Origin: Methanocellales archaeon
GTDB taxonomy: Archaea > Halobacteriota > UBA148 > JAUWXC01
NCBI GenBank assembly: GCA_030616565.1
Contig: JAUWXC010000017.1
Span: forward strand, 1-10,142
Direction of reading: 5' to 3'
DNA: 10,142 nt
In this document: in pieces, positions 5,104 through 10,142 of the stretch
Numbering within the stretch: position 1 is the stretch's first letter
Layout: each line of letters begins with the position of its first letter
Notes under the pieces: model-generated
What the model was told of the DNA's origin: nothing
Databases searched by the model: none
The model's input: the letters and a program-made list of their open reading frames with translations, nothing else
Program-made: the position numbers and the translations under genes

Positions 5104-5178
5104 CCATAAGTTTTATCATTCCGACTCTCTATTGACTTCCTAATACACGGAATCCGCTCTTAGGATTGAAACGGAGTA
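5104..5178 (+). pseudogene. Relic of a second tbp gene: promoter plus first codons
   Basis: This stretch aligns with the promoter and start of the intact tbp gene (7111-7187). Over 5104-5145 against 7111-7152, 38 of 42 bases match, with a 22-nt identical block (5124-5145 against 7131-7152). After a short disrupted patch with one base missing, where the ATG should be, 5150-5171 matches 7158-7179 at 18 of 22. That part reads E-S-A-L-R-I-E where TBP has E-S-T-L-R-I-E. Three of its four base changes are synonymous (Ser TCT to TCC; Arg CGA to AGG), then a stop TAG follows at 5177-5179. The pattern fits a former TBP paralogue that evolved under protein-level selection before losing its start codon and body. 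Its TATA box (5111-5116) now lies upstream of the oxidoreductase gene. Confidence 0.65.
5111..5116 (+). promoter_or_regulatory. TATA box inherited from the tbp relic, probably driving the oxidoreductase gene
   Basis: GTTTTATC, identical to the TATA region of tbp, predicts transcription from about 5140. That leaves a leader of some 45 nt containing the relic codons and a GGAG at 5173-5176, nine bases before the GTG start at 5186. Confidence 0.45.
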
Positions 5179-5185
5179 GAAACAC

Positions 5186-6541
5186 GTGAAAAAATACGAT
5201 GCCATAGTCGTTGGCGCAGGAATCAGTGGACTTCTTACGGCGCTTGTACTCTCGAAGTCGGACGGCGGAAAAGACGTTTTAGTAATTGAAAAAGAGAACC
5301 ATATCGGTGGCGTTTGTAGGTCTTACAACGTTGACGGTTATACAGTCGATACAGGTCCGCACATCATCACACGGCTTAAAGATGGTCCGCTAAAAAAACT
5401 GATGATAAAATATCTTGACACTCCCCCTGTGTTTAAGCCGCACGGAAAATATTATGTTAAAATAAACGGCTCGACAAAGGAGTTTCCATGGACGGTAGCC
5501 GATTGGATTCAGTTCAATGTGCTCCCTCTGCGGGACAGGATATCGCTTATCCGGGCGCTTTTTTCCGCACTTGGCACCTCCATGGTAGCACCGAAAAAAA
5601 TCACCAAAGTCTCGGTGTATGACCATATCAAAAACTATGACCTCTCTGATAGCACGCTGAACTTCGTTAATACCATAGCGCATTTTTTGACCGGCGCATC
5701 TATGCATGAGGTGTCAGTGTTCAGGATTTTTGGTTGGAGTGACACAAAGAATATGCAGAAAAAGGTGAGCAGCCTGGTAAACTTCCTCTTCAGGGAAGGG
5801 GCAGGAGACCAGGCGTATCCGATGGGCGGCATCAAGAGCATTGTTGATTCGATTGTCAGGTCGTTTCCAGAGGGAAGGGTTGACATCAAGAAGAGTTTCG
5901 AGGTAAAAAAGATTCTCATAGAAGGCGATTCGATCAAAGGGGTTTCAGACGGTAAAAATGAATACTATTCTGACACAGTGATATACTCTGGATTCGTATC
6001 CGAACTTCCCAAAATGCTTGGTGATGACATACCAGCTGAATATGCCAACAAACTCAACAACGTCACGAATATTTTATCGCTAACAGTATGGCTCGGGCTA
6101 AAGAAGAAATATTTTAAAAACGTTGGGTCAGAGATTTTAGTAGGTGATTCAAACGGTGCAGGTGCTTGGGCGATTCCGATAACCAATTACGACCAAAGCC
6201 TTGCCCCGCCTGGAAGACAGCTGGTTGGATTCGGATTCATGATTGATGATGCGGATATTGAATCTGTTAAAAAGCGAGCAATGGAGTTTATCTGCAGGCA
6301 CTGGCCATCGATTGAAAATGATATAGAAATGGTCCACTACCAGGTTTTGGTTCCAGAGAAATCCGTAAACCGCATCAACCAAGTCATCCCATCGCACAGA
6401 ACCCCAGTTCGCGGACTCTACCTAGTAGGTACCGATACCTCCAAAGCAAGCATGGGGATTACCAGGGCATCATATTCCGTAGTGGAGTGTCTCAAGACCT
6501 TAAAAGAGGATGGGAAGATACAATCAGATGTACCTATGTAA
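5186..6541 (+). CDS. FAD-dependent oxidoreductase, phytoene-desaturase-like (COG1233)
   Basis: A 451-residue flavoenzyme. The N-terminus has the dinucleotide-binding fold KYDAIVVGAGISGLLTALVL with G10-x-G12-x-x-G15, an acidic residue at the end of the second strand (VIEKE, 33-37), HIGGVCRS (39-46) and YTVDTGPHI. The C-terminal FAD-contacting motif is GLYLVGTDTSKASMGITRAS (about 410-429). This is the architecture of the phytoene dehydrogenase/amine-oxidase-like family (CrtI, retinol saturase and relatives), usually 450-500 residues. In archaea such enzymes act on isoprenoids, but the substrate cannot be predicted here and no other carotenoid or lipid gene is adjacent. GTG at 5186 is the start supported by GGAG at 5173-5176 and by the immediate onset of the Rossmann motif. 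It stands alone behind a relic tbp promoter and converges on the zinc-ribbon gene, with a 70-bp gap in which I see no feature. Confidence 0.85.
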   Translation: MKKYDAIVVGAGISGLLTALVLSKSDGGKDVLVIEKENHIGGVCRSYNVDGYTVDTGPHIITRLKDGPLKKLMIKYLDTPPVFKPHGKYYVKINGSTKEFPWTVADWIQFNVLPLRDRISLIRALFSALGTSMVAPKKITKVSVYDHIKNYDLSDSTLNFVNTIAHFLTGASMHEVSVFRIFGWSDTKNMQKKVSSLVNFLFREGAGDQAYPMGGIKSIVDSIVRSFPEGRVDIKKSFEVKKILIEGDSIKGVSDGKNEYYSDTVIYSGFVSELPKMLGDDIPAEYANKLNNVTNILSLTVWLGLKKKYFKNVGSEILVGDSNGAGAWAIPITNYDQSLAPPGRQLVGFGFMIDDADIESVKKRAMEFICRHWPSIENDIEMVHYQVLVPEKSVNRINQVIPSHRTPVRGLYLVGTDTSKASMGITRASYSVVECLKTLKEDGKIQSDVPM

Positions 6542-6611
6542 AATCACGCGATGGCCCTCCATACATAACTTATCAGCATATAGTTGCCTGTGCCGTATAA
6601 CCTTTGATGTT

Positions 6612-6992
6612 TTAACCATGGTGTAGGATTTTCCTATCCATCCTCACGCAGTCTAAATCTATCTTATCTAGATTCTCCATCAACATTTTCCGTCGATGAA
6701 CTTCGTCCTGCTGTGAATATATAGCCCAGAATTCCTCTTTATCAATGTTCAGCTTTCGACTTATATCTATGAGAAGTTCAACATACGAGGCAATATCAGA
6801 AATCCTACCATAGATGCCAGTCAAATCCCGTTCACCGCCACAATGAGGACATTTAACCACATGGGCAATTTTGCCTTCTCCTAGGTCAGTGCTTTTAACA
6901 ACGACGGAAGGATTGTATTCATACACTTCACCACAGCCCAGACACTCAAACTCCGGGAATAGCGCTTTCTCTCTTGTCCGTTTCTTGCTCAT
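6612..6992 (-). CDS. Zinc-ribbon protein of unknown function (126 aa)
   Basis: I do not recognise the family. Residues 14-55 form a zinc ribbon with two CxxCG knuckles, ECLGCGEVY (16-24) and KCPHCGGER (47-55), separated by 27 residues that contain a beta-like stretch (SVVVKSTDLGEGKIAHVVK). The C-terminal half (60-126) looks helical and charged (ASYVELLIDISRKLNIDKEEFWAIYSQQDEVHRRKM). A Lys/Arg-rich start (MSKKRTREK) suggests a nucleic-acid contact, and similar ribbons occur in ribosomal or transcription-associated proteins; that is inference. ATG 6992 is supported by the purine run GAGGGGGG about 8 nt upstream and by a TATA-like CTAATATAG (7036-7044) placed about 48 nt upstream. It is divergent from tbp across a 159-bp spacer and lies within the segment bounded by the tbp relic and the real tbp. 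Confidence 0.75.
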   Translation of the reverse strand: MSKKRTREKALFPEFECLGCGEVYEYNPSVVVKSTDLGEGKIAHVVKCPHCGGERDLTGIYGRISDIASYVELLIDISRKLNIDKEEFWAIYSQQDEVHRRKMLMENLDKIDLDCVRMDRKILHHG

Positions 6993-7035
6993 TTTGAAGC
7001 CCCCCTCTATCTAAAATAACCTACATGACGCGATC

Positions 7036-7044
7036 CTATATTAG
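7036..7044 (-). promoter_or_regulatory. TATA box of the zinc-ribbon gene
   Basis: CTAATATAG on the minus strand predicts a start near 7014, giving a leader of about 22 nt that retains the GAGGGGGG ribosome binding site before ATG 6992. Confidence 0.4.
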
Positions 7045-7116
7045 TATCTGCCACTTTTACTTATCCTTTACGCTACGAATTTTTGAAAACGTTACGTTTA
7101 ACATTAAAATCCGTAA

Positions 7117-7124
7117 GTTTTATC
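7117..7124 (+). promoter_or_regulatory. TATA box of tbp
   Basis: GTTTTATC is centred about 31 nt upstream of the tbp ATG, predicting a leader of only about 6 nt and no Shine-Dalgarno sequence. The whole element and the following 22 nt are repeated upstream of the oxidoreductase gene at 5104-5145. Confidence 0.5.
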
Positions 7125-7151
7125 GTTTCTACTCTCTATTGACTTCCTAAT

Positions 7152-7703
7152 ATGGCAGAATCTACTCTTCGAATTGAAAACGTAGTCGCATCCACTCAGC
7201 TCGCTGTTGAATTCGACCTGGAACAAATTGACAAAAAACTGGAAAACACCGAGTACGACAAGGGGAAGTTTCCTGGGCTGGTATACAGGGTCAAACACCC
7301 AAAGGCGGCATTTCTAATCTTCAAATCTGGCAAGGTAAACTGCACCGGGGCAAAGAGAATTGATGATGTGAAAAAAGCCACCGAAAATCTGATAACAAAA
7401 CTGCGCCAGATGGGTGTCGCGATCAAGGAAACGCCTGACATTGTGGTACAAAACATCGTCGCGTCCGCGGATTTGGGTAGGGAACTAAACCTGAATGCGA
7501 TAGCAATTGGACTGGGCTTGGAGAATGTAGAATATGAGCCGGAAGTATTTCCCGGGTTGGTGTATAGGATCGCGGATCCTAAAGTGGTGGTACTCATATT
7601 CAGCTCTGGAAAACTTGTAATCACGGGAAGCAAAACTCCAGAAGACTGCGAGAGGGGTGTGGAAGTCGTACGGCACCAATTAGAGAACTTGGGGTTGTTG
7701 TAG
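7152..7703 (+). CDS. tbp: TATA-box-binding protein (TBP)
   Basis: The archaeal general transcription factor that bends promoter DNA at the TATA box and recruits TFB and RNA polymerase. At 183 residues it is full length. Two direct repeats form the saddle: residues 7-92 and 97-183, with matching motifs [26 protein letters not shown] and [24 protein letters not shown]. All four intercalating phenylalanines are in place (F40, F57, F133, F150 against yeast F99, F116, F190, F207). The acidic C-terminal tail seen in some archaeal TBPs is absent; the protein ends LENLGLL. ATG 7152 is the natural start because the domain follows directly, and the near-leaderless promoter fits. Because its own promoter has a TATA box, autoregulation is conceivable. 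It converges on the nuclease-like gene, leaving 13 bp between the stops. Confidence 0.97.
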   Translation: MAESTLRIENVVASTQLAVEFDLEQIDKKLENTEYDKGKFPGLVYRVKHPKAAFLIFKSGKVNCTGAKRIDDVKKATENLITKLRQMGVAIKETPDIVVQNIVASADLGRELNLNAIAIGLGLENVEYEPEVFPGLVYRIADPKVVVLIFSSGKLVITGSKTPEDCERGVEVVRHQLENLGLL

Positions 7704-7716
7704 CTCCTCATCTTTC

Positions 7717-8724
7717 TCATACGAACTCTGCATCACTATCCATCGCTCTGCTTAGAATGCGTCCGTCATGTGCATCAATCTCAATAGATCTTGCCAATCC
7801 TTTCATCATCCACACCGGGAGATATATCAAATTCAACTCGATGCTGATATCATCTGGGTCTGGTTTGAAGTGTTTGTTTTCAAAAATGAGAGCTTCCCCA
7901 GCGACCTCATTGACCTTGACGCACTTCGTATGCTCTTTTATGATTTCTCTGAGAGCGATCTGTCTCGCCTTCTCCTTGGATATCGTCGATTCTATGACCT
8001 CATAATTTCCATCTGGAATTTGCGCTTTATCCTGTGCCTCGTATTGCACAAACTTGTTCTCGCCGCTCAGCGCGTTCACAGCGCCGAATCCATCTCCAGA
8101 TAGACTCAGCGTTTTTGACTTATACTGCTTTCTCTGATCGAATCGATAGCGATACTGCCAGAATGGTATGAACTTGAGCATCGCGCGTTCGATTCTGCCA
8201 ACGTTATCTCCTGCGATTAGCATGGCATTTTGCTTTGAGATATTGACGGGCAGTGAGCGCAACTGTAGACTAAGACCCGTGGAATCACCACTCTCCTCTA
8301 TGGGGCCAGTGCTGTCGGTGTCAAATGCAAAGAAATCTGATATAATGCCGGGGGTCTCTGGCGCACCCAGCTCTAAATCAGGTGTTCTCCCCTCCACCTT
8401 GGCCAAGAATACCCTGCCGATTTCTGCCTCCAGCCCAGCCCTATCCCATAGGGATATGCCATTCTGCTCTGCAAAACTTTGCGCGTCAGGAGAGAACGAT
8501 GCGGTTGTAACAAGCAAACCACGTCCTCCTTGGGCCCTGACCATTTCTTCCATGCGTTTTACGTCATAGTAGCTGCCGTCCCGGCTGAATATGATCAACA
8601 TCTTCTCTGTGCCTTTCTGCACGATGAGCATGTCATCTCCGGTTCTAAAATCAAAAGAAGTGCTGACCTCATACCCATACGCGGTGAAAATATCTCTTAG
8701 CAAATCATACATTGCACTGCTCAT
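7717..8724 (-). CDS. Protein with degenerate Mrr-like restriction-endonuclease domain, in operon with recJ
   Basis: A 335-residue protein. The first 105 residues have the outline of a restriction-endonuclease (Mrr/HJR-like, PD-(D/E)xK fold) domain: a helix ending YGYEV, GDDMLIVQ (29-36), KMLIIFSRDGS (41-51), GGRGLLVTTASFSPDAQSFAEQNGISLWD (66-94). The usual E/Q-x-K on the second core strand is replaced by I-F-S, so the domain is probably not catalytic. A Gly/Asp/Ser-rich linker (about 118-150) leads to a C-terminal domain (about 155-335) that I do not recognise; it includes KFIPFWQYRYRF and LIYLPVWMMKG...EIDAHDGRIL. I chose ATG 8724 because AGGGG lies 6 nt upstream; 8730 and 8712 are alternatives, the latter giving an 8-nt ATGTATGA overlap. 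It overlaps recJ and is surely co-transcribed, suggesting a DNA-repair accessory or DNA-end binding role. Confidence 0.75.
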   Translation of the reverse strand: MSSAMYDLLRDIFTAYGYEVSTSFDFRTGDDMLIVQKGTEKMLIIFSRDGSYYDVKRMEEMVRAQGGRGLLVTTASFSPDAQSFAEQNGISLWDRAGLEAEIGRVFLAKVEGRTPDLELGAPETPGIISDFFAFDTDSTGPIEESGDSTGLSLQLRSLPVNISKQNAMLIAGDNVGRIERAMLKFIPFWQYRYRFDQRKQYKSKTLSLSGDGFGAVNALSGENKFVQYEAQDKAQIPDGNYEVIESTISKEKARQIALREIIKEHTKCVKVNEVAGEALIFENKHFKPDPDDISIELNLIYLPVWMMKGLARSIEIDAHDGRILSRAMDSDAEFV

Positions 8725-10099
8725 GTCCATCCCCTAACTGTAATCTAATTTTCTCGTTCAAGATACTTATAAACTTCTCTTCTGCCCCCCTGGGAATCGT
8801 CGCTCCGGCTGCGATATCGTGCCCGCCACCGGTCCCTCCCACCTGCTCAGCCGCCCCTCTAAGTGCAACCGCCAGATTCAATCCCCGCCCAACCAGGTCT
8901 TGTGTCCCCCTAGCTGAGACCTTTATACCGCCTTCTGCATCAGCAAGCGCGATTATCGGCAACGCTCTATTGACACCTTCTATGCCAGCGCTCATTCCGG
9001 CAACGATGCCTACTATCGTGTCCTGTATGTTGTCCCCCGCGTGGAAGTATTGCAGATTTTCCAGCGTTATCACGCCCTTGTCTCTGACAAAATTCAAGCC
9101 GTTCGAAAGATTGTGCCTGTGCTGCGCCAGCAGATTGTGTGCGAACGTATATGCATCACCCCTGTCCCCCATGCATACTGCCAATCCAATCTCTGCATGG
9201 CCATAACGCGCTGTGGCATTCAACAGCGTGGAGTACTCGGACGCATCCCTCGGCTCCGTTCCCTCCTCTTCCTTGAGCAATGTATATACCTCGCCTACCA
9301 AGCGTTCGACTTTGTATGGTGGTATGCCTGACGCCATGCACAATCGCATCAATCCTGAGACGATCTGCTGCTTTTCGTCTTTGTGCAGCTCGATCCACCT
9401 GCGCCAGTCATCTTCCTTCAGCTTGATGCCCAAATCGGAAAGGAATCTCAAACATCCCTCCTTATCACCCGTGATTCCCGGTATGTAGGGGTATGAGCAG
9501 TACTCCAACAACTTGTGAACTGGTCTGGTCTGGCGGCCGAATAACCTGATGTCGGGCTCAAATGATAAAACACCAGCTTCGACGCCTTCTTCTAAAATTT
9601 GGCGATTTATGCCAATTAATCGTCCTTCGCGTGAGTCCTGCAGGTCTCCAACTGCGCCTACGACCGCTAAATCCGCTAAATCCCGATTTGAGCCCATTGC
9701 TCGCCCTATCAGGTAGGTCGCCCCAGAGCCGCTCAACTCGTTGGCACCGTTGATGCCGAAAAGGTGGGGGTTGAGATGACATACTCCTCCTCCAGATGGC
9801 TGGTGATGGTCAGCAATTACAACATTCATGCCGAGCGCATTAATCTGGTCTATCATCGTAGAGCCAAGGTCGGTAAAAATGGCGAGTTGCTTGCCTATAT
9901 CTGCGATTTCATTTAGCGCCGCTGAATCAAGCTGCTTTAAAAATCGCACTTCATAATCTATGCCCTCTCGCTCAAGCATTTTACACATGATGGCTGCAGA
10001 CGCTACTCCATCGGCGTCGATGTGCGAGATTACGAGGGCTTCGCTGTGTCCTTTGATATGTCTGGCGCATTCACCTGCTTTCTCGAATAGTGGGTGCAT
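8705..10099 (-). CDS. recJ: RecJ/GAN-type single-stranded DNA exonuclease (DHH-DHHA1 family)
   Basis: A 464-residue DHH-superfamily phosphoesterase. The metal-binding motifs appear in order: HIDADG (26-31), TDLGS with Asp77, ADHHQPSG (96-103, the DHH signature) and VGAVGDLQD (147-155). The C-terminal DHHA1 domain holds GGTGGGHDIAAGATI (421-435), the substrate-contacting glycine-rich loop. Archaeal members include GAN, a Mn-dependent 5'-3' exonuclease on single-stranded DNA (and some RNA) that associates with GINS in the replicative helicase. The size matches that group, but other archaeal DHH proteins have RNase or oligonucleotide-degrading roles, so the exact assignment is tentative. ATG 10099 is preferred; an in-frame TTG at 10126 would add nine residues. 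No Shine-Dalgarno sequence precedes it. Its end overlaps the next gene, so the pair forms an operon whose promoter lies near or beyond the right edge. Confidence 0.9.
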   Translation of the reverse strand: MHPLFEKAGECARHIKGHSEALVISHIDADGVASAAIMCKMLEREGIDYEVRFLKQLDSAALNEIADIGKQLAIFTDLGSTMIDQINALGMNVVIADHHQPSGGGVCHLNPHLFGINGANELSGSGATYLIGRAMGSNRDLADLAVVGAVGDLQDSREGRLIGINRQILEEGVEAGVLSFEPDIRLFGRQTRPVHKLLEYCSYPYIPGITGDKEGCLRFLSDLGIKLKEDDWRRWIELHKDEKQQIVSGLMRLCMASGIPPYKVERLVGEVYTLLKEEEGTEPRDASEYSTLLNATARYGHAEIGLAVCMGDRGDAYTFAHNLLAQHRHNLSNGLNFVRDKGVITLENLQYFHAGDNIQDTIVGIVAGMSAGIEGVNRALPIIALADAEGGIKVSARGTQDLVGRGLNLAVALRGAAEQVGGTGGGHDIAAGATIPRGAEEKFISILNEKIRLQLGDGHEQCNV

Positions 10100-10142
10100 T
10101 ATGACATTATTTATCAAAATGTACAATAAGCTTTGCTACCAA

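Noticed and set aside
5104-7187. Direct repeat as the target-site or terminal repeat of a mobile element
   Set aside because: The repeat is tbp-specific sequence, there is no integrase or transposase between the copies, and the enclosed genes lie in opposite orientations with ordinary promoters.
7196-7720. 174-codon minus-strand frame opposite tbp
   Set aside because: Its internal repeat merely mirrors the TBP direct repeat on the opposite strand; TBP is certain.
8712-9206. 164-codon plus-strand frame opposite recJ
   Set aside because: Pro/Ser/Ala-rich complement of the RecJ DHHA1 region, typical of a shadow.
1-10142. CRISPR array, toxin-antitoxin pair or phage module
   Set aside because: No spaced direct repeats, Cas, integrase or structural phage genes were seen. 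The nuclease-like protein beside RecJ is the only defence-flavoured item, and it looks like a repair partner.

Overview
The window is chromosomal DNA from an archaeon, most likely a methanogen- or methanotroph-related euryarchaeon. The evidence is a TATA-binding protein gene, elongation factor aEF-1beta with its partner zinc-finger microprotein, a fused Fae-Hps enzyme, a tRNA whose intron sits at 37/38 in a bulge-helix-bulge context, tRNA genes without encoded CCA, and many TATA boxes about 26 nt from start codons (leaderless or near-leaderless mRNAs). An ANME-1/Syntrophoarchaeum-like or methanogen lineage is my guess; the sequence alone does not settle it. No phage, IS element, CRISPR array or classical defence island is visible.

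Layout. Positions 1-1185 (minus): a 101-aa protein of unknown function, translationally coupled to fae-hps, which runs off the left edge. Positions 1244-1475 (minus): a CAU-anticodon tRNA with a long, strongly folded 158-nt intron. Positions 1585-1977 (plus): a small winged-helix regulator, ending tail-to-tail with rpiA (1974-2678, minus). A flavodoxin gene is divergent from rpiA (2739-3221). Positions 3242-3311: an isolated long hairpin, probably a small RNA or a structured 3' end. Positions 3396-4830 (plus): a 56-aa four-knuckle zinc-finger protein, aEF-1beta, tRNA-Ala(CGC) and a BASS-type transporter, packed with gaps of 3-10 nt. Positions 4809-5063 (minus): a stand-alone MJ1316/DUF504 protein. 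Positions 5186-6541 (plus): an FAD-dependent phytoene-desaturase-like oxidoreductase. Positions 6612-6992 (minus): an orphan zinc-ribbon protein. Positions 7152-7703 (plus): tbp. Positions 8724 down to 7717 and 10099 down to 8705 (both minus): a RecJ/GAN-type DHH nuclease followed by an overlapping protein with a degenerate restriction-endonuclease-like domain.

How the genes fit together. Fae-Hps and RpiA are consecutive steps of the reverse ribulose-monophosphate route that many archaea use to make ribose 5-phosphate. The zinc-finger/aEF-1beta/tRNA-Ala cluster belongs to translation. tbp serves transcription initiation, and the RecJ pair serves DNA replication or repair.

The most unusual signal is a decayed second copy of the tbp promoter plus the first codons of tbp at 5104-5178, directly upstream of the oxidoreductase gene. 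It forms a direct repeat with the real tbp start 2 kb away and keeps a TBP-like reading frame (E-S-A-L-R-I-E against E-S-T-L-R-I-E), so it looks like the relic of a lost tbp paralogue whose promoter now drives another gene. Other points of note are the structured tRNA intron, the 3242-3303 hairpin, the tRNA-Ala/transporter junction and the apparently dead nuclease domain next to RecJ.
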